Positions 34,168-46,200 are shown, counted from the stretch's first letter. The stretch is DNA of 64,000 bases from Sporothrix humicola (GCA_021396245.1 WNYE01000104.1:62001-126000); one strand, 5' to 3'. Numbers and translations are program-made. Notes: generated by a model not told the origin, from the sequence alone.

Positions 34168-36972
34168 GCCCAGGGGCAAAAGCAGAGACCGTGTTGCGAC
34201 GGCACACCGCAGGAGAGTCTCACCGACGCGCTGGAAGCTGTTGCCGATGGGAGGGTGAGGGGCATGCAATAGGAAGGTGGGACGAAGGAGAAGCTGGAAC
34301 GAAGTACTAGAGATGGGAAAGGGAAAAGGAGAAAAGGTGAAGAAGAAAAAGGGGCTGGGATTTTTCTTGCATGCAAGAGGCCGGTTGGTAGCATGTTACC
34401 GACTCAGAGGTGGCAAAGACGGAGGGGATTGGGATTGGATGAATCTTGGCGAATCTTGTACAGCCCGCGAGGAATTTGTTGACATATTATCAGGGGGATT
34501 GCTCCCCCCCATCCTCTAGTTTGACGCTGTCCATTTTTTTTTTCTTTCTTTCATTTGCATTCGAGGACAATCTGTGTTTCTGGGGCTCGTTTTTGTGCCT
34601 ATTTGATGGCCGTACGGTATCTCGCTGTTTGCTAATTCGCTTCTAATTTTACAACTCTAGTATTTTATTATCACAAAAGTTAATTTCTGTCCGGAGTAAT
34701 CTTCTCTTACCTATTCACTCGTACAGTTATTTTTCGGTTTATTCTTCCTCGGGCTTGGACAAAATTGTTTGGCTCACAGCCGTCACCATCGAGTCGGCGC
34801 AAACAATGTCTCGGAAAGAAAACTTGACTTTGGTCCGTTTGTTGGTGGCTGCTAGAAGTCCGTTGGTGATTTCTTTTCCGTTATTGTTTGAAGCCTTGTT
34901 CGTTTGTCTGATAAGTCGCCGCATTGACTGTTAATTTGTTTATTTACTCCTTACCTCTCAACCCGTTGCCGATTGCTAGTGGGTATTCCGTTTTTTTTTT
35001 CTTCTGTTTTTTTTTCTTTCTTTTTCTCTTCTTTCAATCCGTTCGCCGTCTTGTCGACTTCAGTGATCGCCGTCATTCAGCATTCCCTCATAACCCCAAA
35101 TTGTCGTACAATAAGACCAGAGGCTTCACAAATCATGGACACAAACATTGAAAGCAAGAAGAAATGGGCGCCACTATCTTCGAGCGCCTCAAATTTATTC
35201 TTGTCCCTTTGAGAACGGGTTGTAAGTCTTCCGGAGCGATTGATGAAAACTTGTCGGACCGGTGACGATCGGGTGGGATGGCGAAGCCATCTTCTCAAGT
35301 CCAAGACGGCGGGTGCTACAAGACCCCATGGGTAGACGAGATTCGCGACCCAGATCGCGGGAAATTCAAGCACAGCATGCTGCATGTTGCTTGCATGCAG
35401 GCCAACAATGAAGAGCACAAAAAGAGCCTGTGTAACGTATGTTAGTGCAATGGTGGGATGTTGGGAGATACCAACTCACTGGGAAAGGCATAGCGAGGAC
35501 GGAGTGAATGAGAGAGCTGCCGCCAAAACAGCACATGAGACCGTGGTACCATCTCTTCTTTCGCACGAAGCAGCGGGGTGTAATATGGCCGATGCGTTTC
35601 GATAAATGAATGTCCGCCGCAAATGCGTGGCCTGGACCACGCGAATCTAGGATCGTTGGAATGAAAAAGAAAAGAAAACAAAGAAAAGAAAAGAAAAGAC
35701 AACCCGTTCCATTTGCCGATTGAACCCTTGGGAAGGAGCTTGTTGGACCGATTCGGCGCCCCAAAAATTGGGCTCAAAAAATTTGTTCCGGCGGTGGCCT
35801 GGAATTGACAAGTAGCGTCGTCAACAAACCACTTCACATCAATGGTGGGGGTCGGCGACAGGAGGTCATATTGTGCTCGTCCCGACTGCGTGGAAGACCA
35901 CAAATCTTGCAATACGGAACACACAGCTATCCCGTACCTAGATCTATGTGACCTTTTTGTGGATGCGCACGGCATTTGTGTTTGTCGTTGCACGAATAGG
36001 CACCACCATCCGGAAGCTGGGCGGTCTCAAACAGATGAACTTCCCGGGCCATTGGTGGTAGGGTGTGGCGTTAAAGAGGAAACACAAGGGATGTCACCAA
36101 ACCATCTTTGAAGTAGTAGTAGTAGTAGTTGAGTCTCTTCGCCGCCCTAGACGGCTCTTCTGAAAATCTGCATTTTAGAGCAGGCGTCGATTTGCACAAG
36201 TTTGATAATCGCCCGTGGCTGTTTGGTCCCAAGGCGCGGCGAGGAGAAAGGATGACAGGGCGTCAGTTGTCCCACGATCTCCAGTTTGCCTTCCCACCTT
36301 TCCAAGAGACGACAACATGCTTCTCGGCTTCGCTGTGCCGTCTGTAGCGTGAATCTCGATGTCTTAATGTGGCGACCCCTACCCATGGTAGCAATGTTGC
36401 GTGCCTCGGTGTCCAAGACACCCTATCGGAAGGATATGTCCAATAACCAGCCCGGCACCAAGGCGTCGGGTCGCCCATAAGCCACGTATTTCACATTCGA
36501 TCGGATGCGGATTTTGGTGGACTGCACGAACGGCGGGCAAGCGATACAAGGGGCGTCATCCAACCCTTGCCCTCCATCTTGGTTTGGTCGTAATGTTGTC
36601 TCTTTTTGTTTCGTCCAGCGATGTTGCATCCCAGCACGGGTATCTGCAACGAGGCGCATTGCAGCCGTAGACAAAATATCGTTATGAACAAACAAGCCCT
36701 CGATGGCGACCAGCAGACAATATCGGCACCCTGTCTGGAGTATAAGAGAGTGAGGGTATCACCTTCTTTACCGTATATATGAATGGATAGCATCGTCGCC
36801 TCTGGTTCTCGAAAAAACGGTATCTACTTTGCTCTCTAGTTTGGTAAAAAATAAGCCCAAAATACAAAGAGAAAGACAAAGAAAACGGCCAACAGCTCGG
36901 ATCACATCAAGGACATCTCCGATAGAACGAGACAACTCCTGCGCGCCTTGAGAAGTGTCCAGCTTTGTCACG
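34168..36972. other. Intergenic between Cys-rich paralogues 2 and 3
   Basis: No supported gene. It contains T-rich runs near 34990-35030 and a perfect (AGT)6 microsatellite at 36112-36129. The overlapping open frames on both strands between 35366 and 36800 have no recognisable domain or consistent splice structure. Confidence 0.45.
36112..36129. repeat. (AGT)6 microsatellite
   Basis: Six perfect AGT units. Confidence 0.95.
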
Positions 36973-37687
36973 ATGTGTTACGGCCACCCACACCACCATC
37001 CGTGCGGCCACCAGTCGGTCAAGTGGCATTACTGCCCACGGGCCAAGATTGATGTCACAACGGGGCATGCAACGGTCTGCAACAAAACAACGTACGCGAT
37101 CTCGCAGCCAGCGAAGACGCGATGCCCGTTGAAGAACTGCCACTTCAAGGAGGTTGGCGGGGTGTGGGACTGCTGTGTCTGCAAGCAGGGTCCCAACACA
37201 CAAGGATGGTGCACGTTCTCAAACCCGTCGTGGAAAAAGAATTTCCAAAAAGACGAGTATGAGTGGGTTGAGACGTGTGATCACGGGTGCTGCAAGAACT
37301 GCACCCGGAGCGGTATGTTTCATGTCATTTTGTTCTTCTTCTTCTTCTCCCCCCTTCTCATCAGATCCCCTCTCATATTCTCTGTTGGCTGTTTTCAGGT
37401 CTGACAGCTTTACAGAAAGCGCAGGTCCTATGCCGGAAGAGGACCCCAAGAAAAAGAAGAAATCGAGAAAGGCAAGCAGCGATGCGGCCTGTGCCGGATC
37501 TTCGTCATCGGGCAAAACTGACGGATCGGGGATGTACGGCGATTATGGTTATGGCGAGGGTTACTACGGCGAGGGTTATGTTGGCGATCATGTAGACACT
37601 CCGAGCTCGAGCGGCTGCCGCCACGGCCATGATGGCAAGAAATCGCCGTCGCATAGCAAAGGGAAGGGCAAAGATAAGAGTAGATAG
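36973..37687 (+). CDS. Cys/His-rich small protein, paralogue 3 of 3, with Lys/Gly/Tyr tail
   Basis: Two exons are proposed, 36973-37312 and 37416-37687, giving 203 aa. Exon 1 carries the family signature: C2-x8-C11-x-H13-x7-C21, then C51-x4-C56-x8-W65-x-C67-C68-x-C70-x2-G-x-N-x4-C80, and C102-x-H104-x-C106-C107-x2-C110. The donor is GTATGT at 37313. I prefer the acceptor at 37415 because it opens a frame with credible low-complexity protein (PEEDPKKKKKSRK, then GDYGYGEGYYGEGY, then Gly/Lys/Ser to the end). The upstream acceptor at 37398 would instead give an Arg-rich tail ending at 37595. Keeping the intron gives a hydrophobic tail ending at 37404. The Cys core does not depend on this choice. 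The protein appears intracellular; function unknown. Confidence 0.72.
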
Positions 37688-40338
37688 ACGTTGCGCAACA
37701 TCTGGAGATGAACGGGTTATTGGCCGGAAAGAAGGGGTTCGATGACTGTATTTGGAACGGTCGGAACGGAGTCGAGCTTGTGCCGTAGGCGTCGCCTGTC
37801 GTGGTATTTCTGCTGTCTGATGTATGGTGTCTTGAGCTGCTGAGAGAACTTGCACGGCAGGCTGCCATCTAGGGCACTGGAGATGAAAGGAGAAAAGAAA
37901 ACCTATTTTCACACAGCCCTATTTGATGACAAGAAATGGAATGGGGTTAGAAGGAGATGATGAGACACGTGCCATGGTGGGTCACATGGTCGCCGCCAAA
38001 AAACCCACCAATGACAACCGAATTGAAACACATTCGCCATGGTTTCCGATAGCTGATTATCAGAAGTTGTACAGAGTATTTGATCCAGCTTGTCCATCCT
38101 GTGAGCCGACTAAGAGCATGTATGCATTTATGCAACGAAGTTAGACGATGAGCATGCAGCTTTCGCACGGAGGGACTACTACCTTATCGCCCGTGAACGT
38201 CCAAGGGAACGGGCAGTTCGCCGGTAAATCGGTTGGCGGATTGTACGGGTATCGGAGCGGGGCCATGTGCCCATTGGTCTTGTCTACCACCTGGTTGGGA
38301 TTCACTCTGTCCGTTCATGTACATGATTGTGGTTAGCATCAGAACTAAACAAGCCAAACAAGGAGAACAAGGAGGCCAGCGGCACGCCCCCCCAGAAGGC
38401 TGTAACCGGTTCCCTTCTTCTCGTACGTAGTGTGCCATATGTTGCACTCAATCGCCACCAGGTTCGTTCGTGTGTCGTTGCATTTGCTTTGCTGCATTGG
38501 CTGTCGCACACTTCTCACCACTGCCACGTGTTTGGCGAGTGGGATAGGGTCGGCTATTTCTTCCGCGGTGCAGGGGTAAAGGGTCGAAATGGATCGACTG
38601 GCCAACCAAGGAACAGGTTCTCCTCAGATTGCACACATCAATAGCGGAACAAACAGGCAGCAAACATACAAGTATGAACAATGTGTCGTGCTCAAATACG
38701 AGAATGGCTGCTACTGCGACGATCGATGTTCTGTTTCCTGCTCGTTTTGTTGTTTTACCAATGTTTTCGGAGGCTCTTCGAATAGATTGACATTGCAGTC
38801 CTGGGAAGCTGGCGATGTCGAAAAATATCCTGCTTGTAGTGGGAGCATGGATTTTGTTGTTGATTCTGATGCCTTTTCAATCAACGGATATTGGTGTAGG
38901 AACCCCGGAAGTCAATGGTGTGTTGGATCCAGGGGACTGATGCAGCTTGCACGATTAGGCTTGGTCTAGCCCGATCTGCCAGCCAGGCCACGCACGCTGT
39001 TCTCGGCAGTGCCGTGTCGCCGTTCATGCTCTCCAAATTCATCAACGGCACCGCTATTGCCAACGGTGTCGCGCTAGCGAACCACCTGCCTTGATCGCCG
39101 AAAGGAGTAGGCCTCTTCAGGCAAGAGAAGGTGCAGAAGCCAAACGCAAGTGACGCAACGGAAAAAAAAAACACATGCTGCCACAACGCTGTAGATAAAG
39201 AACACGCCAGCAGACAAACACGATCAACAACCAATACCAAATAGTACACAGCATTACTTTGCAAATGCACCTGCATATTCATATTGTGTCCTTTTGACTT
39301 TGTAGAAGGCTTATCGCCTCCTAGGCCTGGTCTATTCTGCACTGAGTCGTTCTTTTTCTGTGCGTTCGCTCGTGACTAGGAAATGAAAAAGGAGCAATCT
39401 CCCTCTATTGGAAGGTGCACATGGTTATACTATCCTGCTGGTCTAGCGCGGCAGATCACAAAGCCATGCGCATTTGCCTTTCTTCTCCCAGTATTACCCG
39501 GGCAAGGTAAAGAAGGTCTCGAAAGTGTGTAAGGCCAGCCCTGTCAGTTGCAAAAGGTGCCCGAAAGAGGAGCGTCCACACGACATTTCATCTCATTTTC
39601 TCGTGGTGTACTGAGTACGTCGTGATACGTCGTATCGACTTATTATTGTGTGGCGTCTGGCAGTCTCCAACTCTGAACAGGAAGACAAGTTGACAGCGTC
39701 GCGTACTCCCACTTACCGTATTTGACCACGGTCTTGGCCCCTTGTTGTTTTAGATTGTGCCCCAGCCACTAAGAGCAGAGCACGTTTCGTGAAACTCCCT
39801 GCTAGTGCCGTAAGCCTGCCTAACAGCGCCGCCGGGAAAAGTAAAAAGTAACCAACAGAAGGGGGAAAACAGGGAGGGGAAAGCGCCCGCTGAAAACGTG
39901 TTACGGCGCTGACCGCCCGCACTTTTCTCGTGGAGGCGAACTTCCCGGATGCTCACTCCATCTTCGTTCCTTGACGGCTTTTTGCATGAAAGGCATTCTC
40001 CTCTTTGTTTCCCCTTTGCCAACGTTTCTAGTCGGACTTTTGTTTCTGTCGCCATCCAATCTCGTTTCTCTTCGGTCGAGTTTTCTCTTTCCCATCGTTA
40101 TCGCTCAATCGTCGCACACAAACTCGCACTCGCCGCTACACCGCCTTCTTCTCCAACAGCCATCTATCTCCTCGACCGTGACGCAACATCGATCAGAAAG
40201 GGGATCCTTCAAACTTTCACACTCCGACAACACCTGCCTCGAACATCCCGCGAGCCCGAGAACTGCCTCCTCGTCCTTTTCTCACAATCGGCGCCCAGAA
40301 AAGCTACCCTCTTTTACAGCTCCAACGACATCTTCATC
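37688..40338. other. Intergenic after the Cys-rich cluster
   Basis: No gene that I can support with confidence. The open frame at 38589-38969 is listed separately as a weak candidate. From about 39900 the sequence becomes C/T-rich and probably includes the promoter and 5' leader of the small coiled-coil gene at 40339. Confidence 0.45.
38589..38969 (+). CDS. Weak candidate small Cys-containing ORF
   Basis: An ATG-initiated open frame of 126 aa with a cluster of cysteines near residues 32-55 (NGCYCDDRCSVSCSFCCF). It lacks the W-x-CC-x-C and CxHxCC spacing of the neighbouring paralogues and has no signal peptide. Codon use is less GC-rich at third positions than in the real genes. It may be a chance frame; I keep it only because it lies next to the Cys-rich cluster. 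Confidence 0.18.
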   Translation: MDRLANQGTGSPQIAHINSGTNRQQTYKYEQCVVLKYENGCYCDDRCSVSCSFCCFTNVFGGSSNRLTLQSWEAGDVEKYPACSGSMDFVVDSDAFSINGYWCRNPGSQWCVGSRGLMQLARLGLV

Positions 40339-40778
40339 ATGCCTACATCGCTGGAATCGTCTCGGCCCATTATGGCGCCCTCGGTACGTATTGACGAGCG
40401 AGGCTTTTCGGGAATATCGGTTTGTGTGGCCCTAACTTACTGACCTTTCTCTTGTTATCACTGCTGTAGGCCCACACCTCGGTCCGCTTCAGCACATACA
40501 GCATGGCCCCATCTTACGCACCAACTGTCCGGACTACTGACTCTGCTACTGCCGAGATTCAGACCATCGAGAAGGGTCTCGATCGGATGGAGAACAAGGC
40601 CCTTCAGCAGCAGCGCGTTATCCTGAACGAAGAAAAGACGGCCGTCTTCCAGAAACTCGCCCTTGGTGCCAAGCTCGATCGCGCTCTCGAGCGCCGCATG
40701 ACCGGCCAGGATGCAGAGATGCGCCTGCCCCGGACCAAGAAGGACGAGGAGACGTTCAACGAGAAGGAGAAGAACTAA
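40339..40778 (+). CDS. Small helical (coiled-coil-like) protein, function unknown
   Basis: Two exons, 40339-40383 and 40470-40778, give 117 aa. The 86-bp intron has a GTACGT donor and a TAG acceptor and joins in phase 0. The N-terminal 40 residues are Ser/Thr/Pro-rich. Residues about 43-90 are charged and helical with coiled-coil character (EIQTIEKGLDRMENKALQQQ), and the C-terminus is Lys/Glu-rich (KKDEETFNEKEKN). There is no signal peptide or membrane segment. The same frame stays open upstream to an ATG at 39949, which would add 130 residues; I prefer 40339 because the upstream part looks like translated C/T-rich leader. I do not recognise a family. It is convergent with sec72. Confidence 0.65.
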
Positions 40779-41507
40779 GCTTTCAGTAGCTACTAGCCCG
40801 AATCTCGGGACCACGGCGGCTTTCCAGCACAGTCAACGACATATTGGTCGTTGTACAGATAATACTCCAAGCGGCGTCCACACACGCCTATGCCTATGCG
40901 CAGCACGATGATGCACCATCTTCTCTGTCTAGGCATCTGCCTCCGTGCAGCTATTGCCATCTCTTTTTCATTGTTTCGCAGCGGCCAGAGGAATACTACC
41001 CCCACATTATGACGTTGGTTTCTTGTTTATGGCGTCTAGTTCTGTTCATTTGTCATCCTGCCTTTTTTGTCTCTGGGATTATCGCATTTTTCCTTTTCTT
41101 TTTCTGTTTGGTCATCTTCATACAGCATGTGCCGCCATTGATAGCTACCTGTATCTACACATGCCGTCTTGCATCTATCTATACTTGTATGCTCTTACAC
41201 TTCTCTTTTTTAGCTTGTTGCGGAACAATCGTGATCAACGATGCATGCTGACCACGTACCACTTCTCTAGCATAGAAGCACAAGTTCCCGGACAAACAGC
41301 TGACTAGCCCGCAGTATTGCTCTCTGGAAGGGTCTTGCTTAGCGACCAAAACAAATCGTGTAGACATGTGTATTGTTCAAGCCTGCCCTTTGAAGCGGGC
41401 ATTGTAGCACAAAGTAGTCTCTATTATAGAGAATTAAAGGCAAACAGAACGCTCAAATTAATACATATTTCCTCCTCACAACCCAGTATTCTCCTCTGCT
41501 TAAGCCC
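40779..41507. other. 3' intergenic between convergent genes
   Basis: Shared 3' flank of the small helical protein gene (+) and sec72 (-). T-rich sequence around 41040-41120; no supported coding frame. Confidence 0.55.
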
Positions 41508-42122
41508 CTACAAAGCCTCGACAGCCTTGTCTAGCCGGCTCTGGATCTCAACGCGGAGGCCAAGAAGGTCGTGTTCCTCGCCCTCCATCTCAAGACCGCG
41601 ACGCACCCACTCCTGTGCCTCTTCGAGGCGGCCCATTTCCAACAAACACTTTCCGCGCCGCCACCAGGCTTTGGCGTTGCCGGTCTTCTTCGCCTCAACA
41701 CTCGCCTCCGCATCGACGGCGCCTTCCGCCCACCCTTGTGTCGCCATGTGAGCCTGTGCCCGGTTGGCGTACAGTGTTGCGACCTCTTCATGAACCAGTT
41801 GTGGTGGCTCCCAGACGGGGCGGGTCAAGGCCATTTGCAGGCCGAGAGTGTAGAACTTGATGGCGTCGGCATACCGGCCCTTGCGAAACTCAGCATTTCC
41901 AGAGTCGCGCAGTTTGTTGACGTTGGCAGTGCGCTTCGGGTTCACTGGGATTGGCGGCGGCGGGACAGGCGCACCACCCTCGATGCCGAGGAGAGCACGG
42001 TGTAATTGGTTCAGCGCTATGAGCTCAGTGTCCAGCGCGCGCGTTGGCTCGTTACTGCTCAACGCCTTTGTCTGGGGATCAATTCGAAGAGGATAAAAGG
42101 TAAAGGTGTCGAGTTCAGACAT
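41508..42122 (-). CDS. sec72: Translocation protein Sec72 (Sec63 complex subunit)
   Basis: A single exon encoding 204 aa from ATG 42122. An upstream in-frame extension exists, but the family starts at MSELDTF. The N-terminal part (residues 1-62) ends in the Pro-rich PPPPIPVNPKR typical of fungal Sec72. Three TPR units follow at about 67-100 (LRDSGNAEFRKGRYADAIKF), 110-143 (EVATLYANRAQAHMATQGWA) and 148-182 (GNAKAWWRRGKCLLEMGRLE). Sec72 is a cytosolic-face subunit of the Sec62/Sec63 complex that supports post-translational import into the ER and can dock Hsp70 through its TPRs. The length matches filamentous-fungal orthologues. It is a housekeeping gene and a good syntenic anchor. Confidence 0.93.
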   Translation of the reverse strand: MSELDTFTFYPLRIDPQTKALSSNEPTRALDTELIALNQLHRALLGIEGGAPVPPPPIPVNPKRTANVNKLRDSGNAEFRKGRYADAIKFYTLGLQMALTRPVWEPPQLVHEEVATLYANRAQAHMATQGWAEGAVDAEASVEAKKTGNAKAWWRRGKCLLEMGRLEEAQEWVRRGLEMEGEEHDLLGLRVEIQSRLDKAVEAL

Positions 42123-43213
42123 GGTCGCAACGTGTATCGGGGGTATCGGTTTAAAGGAAACAGGTGTTGCCGGAGGAGAATAGGATAGAGACAAGTTCAA
42201 GTGATTGAACAAAAAGCGGTTAGTCGGCAGCCCAGTGCCTTTGGTACTTGGGTAAACGACTTGATGGTTGGTATAACTGATGGGTATAGGGCGATAGTAC
42301 TCTGGAATGTATCTTTGGCGAGTGACGTGGAAAGCTGTACGTTGAGGTTGTGTTGTTGGCGGGGAGGTCAAGGGTCCACGATGGAACTGGAAGGACAGAT
42401 GTAGTGCATACTACTAGAACAAAGAAGCCAGTTGTGAACAGGCTGGACCCATCTTTGTTATCAATCCCTTATCGACAAATCGGATACTAGCATACCGACT
42501 CAGTATGCTTAAATCCGGAGGCGGATCCTACAGCCAGAAACATCGTCATCGACGACCATTTTTCTACTTGACGTCGTCAACCTGTGTTAATTTGCCCTCT
42601 TATGTAATTTACTGTGAAACGCGAATATTCCTAGGAACGATTATAGTCGTATATTCTAGGTAAGCGCGAGGTTGTAGGAATCATGTCCACCAGAGCGGCG
42701 AAACCCAGTTCTATCTTGCTCCATTGGTAAGTGAACCTCCATTGCTGGGCAATAATATTCCGATATGTGTATTATGAAAGTGATCTTGTTGTTGAACAAA
42801 TAGCAAGTGTACACTGGATGCGGAGTATGATCTATTCTTTTTCTATTAAATTTATGCAACGCGCTAATCCAGCCTTGCGGCCGGACGGGGGACGAAAAGA
42901 TAAAGACATCGTGGCATGTTATTTGGGCGTTAATCTCACCTGCGGAAAAGTGCACGCGAATACATTAAAATTAAATTGCCGTTTCTAGAAACAAGTTGGT
43001 TGTGACAATCGTCCAGGATATCCTCAAAACCATTTATAATTTTGGAACATGTCTGAAATTAGTCACATCCAAGGCACTGAACAAGATATGTGTATATGTA
43101 TATGTATATATATATATACATATACAAAAACTAACACGAACAGAGAACAAAAGGAACAGAGAGACAGAGTTGCAGGATTAGTTCTTGTAATGTTCTGTTC
43201 TCTAGACTAGTCG
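42123..43213. other. Intergenic, sec72 promoter and TF 3' flank
   Basis: Holds the sec72 upstream region and the 3' flank of the transcription factor gene. AT-rich from about 42600. It contains a perfect 28-bp palindrome at 43098-43125. No supported coding frame. Confidence 0.5.
43098..43125. repeat. Perfect 28-bp AT-rich palindrome
   Basis: GTATATG, then (TA)7, then CATATAC reads the same on both strands. It lies 89 bp beyond the stop codon of the minus-strand transcription factor and could form a hairpin in the 3' end of its transcript. Confidence 0.9.
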
Positions 43214-46200
43214 TTAAATGGTCTCCTCGGGTTCGTCTGGCGGGCCACGTTTGTAAATATCGCGGATTTGCCAGCCTTTCATGTACATCTGGCACACAAA
43301 ATACAGAGGATGCTCAAAGCATTCGCGGTATCGATCTGTGTCCATCATGGCCGCTGCCAATAAGTTAGCATAGATTTTCCCTCTGGTTTGAGCGTGTAAG
43401 ACCCCGTAGTATAAAGCACAGAACTTACCCAAATCAACCATATTCTTCCAGTGAGCGGTGACTAGATCCCGTTGACTCTGGGAAAGGTGGACCTTCTTCT
43501 TTCCCTTCCCTTTCGCCGACTCGATTTCAAGGCGTGGTTTCTCGGGGGGCTCGATGATTTTGCAGAAGATATCCCACCCATCGTCCATGGGGTCCATTGT
43601 GCGGTAATAGTGCCAATAGCAAAGGATGATGTTCGCCCCAAATTGCAGCTCACCAACAAACTCGGGAAGTGTGTACTTTTGCTACAAAAGTGACAGTTAG
43701 CACATGTAGGTTGTATAGTTCCACATAGAGACATAACTCGCTGTACCTTCAGCCAATTTTCTTGGGCATGGCGACGTCGATCTTGACACGAGAAGGACAC
43801 CTCTGACAGTAGTATGAAAGTGCAAACGTAGAGCATGAACCAATTGTCCGGGTTGCCTGTTCGGAAAATCTTTTCAAATTCCGGGATAAGATCTTGCGTC
43901 AATGGCCGTAGAAATCGAGAGACCATGATGGAATCGCACTGCGCAGTGATCATTCGAGGAACAGAAATATGTTCCGCAAGCGGGTAGTCTGGATCATTGA
44001 CAGATAGGCAGCCGAGCTTTTCAGGGCCACTAATGTAAGACGACCCGGTGGTAAATCCTATTTCATGAGTAGTTAGATGACATGCAAAGCGACTCCACAA
44101 GCAAGTACACGAACGGCTCGTAATACATACGGACGCAAAACCACAACTTAATGAACTTGCGCATGAACAGCTTCTCGACATCTCCTTCCTATACGAGCTG
44201 TTAGTACATGAAGAATAGATCGAGTTATCCAGGGCAGACGCGGGTTAGTACGGACGGGGAGACTGTGATAATGTGCCACAGCTGCCTGAAGGTGGTCTCG
44301 GATAACAGGGTGCGAGTACTTGGCGACATGCCCCATCGCATGTACTGCATTCTGATCAAAATACTCCCTGAATATTTCGACCGTGGCGTTTGCATCTGCA
44401 AGAGCATATGCAGGTAGTTGAATAAACCGTTTCTCTACCCGCGTAGTGCCGTCTTCCTCCTTTATTCGCTTGATCCATTTCCTCGTGAGAACGTCGCCCT
44501 CTATGGGCTTGAAGCCTCGGACTCGAAACTTGACAGGTATGTCGCACAGGTCGTATCTATGCATGTGGCTGCTATAGAACAGCTTCATCTCAATCTCGTG
44601 AGTTTTGATTTCTGTCCAGTCTCCAACATCTTGGACAGCAGTGCCGTCCCAACGGCTCGTGAGACCAAGACCACCAGAGCGGTATGTTGTCATTGCAATC
44701 ATTCGCCAGCGGACGCATCGAATCTCGTGGAGCACCTTTTTCGAGTTGTTCGAGACCTGTTCACATGTAAGGCACGTGTGAAATGGGCCACGTGGTGATG
44801 GCACACACTATACATAGAGAACCTGTTAGAGCCGTTCAACCACATATAAACATATACGACTGGAGGGAGTTACTTACCCGGACACGCTGGCTTTTACACC
44901 GTAGGCAAGCTCCAATAGCACGGGTTTGACTGGTCTCGTTGCGTTGATCGATGGTAAAACTACTTCTCGAGCGCCTTTCCCGTCTGCGTTTTTCGGACTC
45001 TTCTTGGGTAGCATTTGGAGCTATCTGGATTTCATTCCCAGTTTGGCGGGCCGTCGTAGTTTTGTCTCCAGGAGGAGTATCGGAATTGGACACGGAGGTG
45101 GACGGGCGGGGCGCATTATTGTCTGGCATATTGCTGGTGTCGTTCGCGAAGCCATTGTCCGTGCCATTTGCAGAGCCACTCGCTTGATGAGTTGTCTGAG
45201 ACGTTAAGTCCATACTCGACGACATGGTGATTGATGGATTCCTAGTTCCATAACTAGAACGACCGAAAATATTTCCGTGGCTCATGGATGGGGGCTCATC
45301 GACTGGATGGAGGATGTTGTGAAGGGGCGCGGCGGGCGAAAAGGTCGAAACAGGCCGCGATGTTTGTGGTGGGGGCAGCTGAACGGGCTTGTTTTCAACT
45401 TGATGAGATCGCGTCCAGGCGCCAAATGCTGGAGAGAATGTGCCACGGCCCAACTCAGTCTGTGCCTGGGCATAACTGGTCTTGGCGACATCCTTTTGAA
45501 AGTGCCGAATAACAGCATCCGCAGAAAATTCCATTCGGTGTTCTGATTCCATATGAGATCTTTGTGGAGGTGCTTGCGTGGCTAAGTGAGAGTTGGGCGT
45601 GAAACCATCCACAATGTTCGGGAGGCTGCTAGGATGGTATCTCCCACCATTGCGTTCATCAATGTTTATCGAGGAGCCTCGGTGTGCCGGCGGAAACGGG
45701 GCCGCGAATCCATTGCCGCTAGCGACGTATTGTTGTCCTGCGCCATACGTAGGCGTTGACGTCTGGACTGCCGTGCTTCCTTGGTCCTGCACACGTATCG
45801 GGACGTAGGATAAACGTGTATCTTCGCCTAGAGAGCCGTTGCTACTGGCGCTAGGAGATGACGTACGCTGGACACCTGTCGAATATGCAGAGTCTCTCCG
45901 GGAGAGCGGGCTTCCAACCAAAGGCGATGCGAGAGGCGGCGAAGGAAAAGACGCTGTTGACCGAGATTGAGGGCCCCAACTTGATGGTATAGCGTCCGAC
46001 GCTGGATCGAAGGACGGGGGTTGGCGCAAGTTAGCTGTGGGAAATCGCTGGTGGACCTGGTCTGCTGGCCGTGATGCTATTTGTCCTGACGTGCTATTGG
46101 ATTCAGCAAAATAAGCGACTGGTGGACCTGTTGTTGACATCCCAGAAGAAGCCGGTTGTATTTCGGAAGACGCATACGGACTCGCATACAGTGGCTGGTC

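Noticed and set aside
43383..43428. Possible extra intron in the last exon of the transcription factor (GTAAGT donor at 43428)
   Set aside because: No acceptor gives an intron length that keeps the frame, while reading through preserves the family-like C-terminus.
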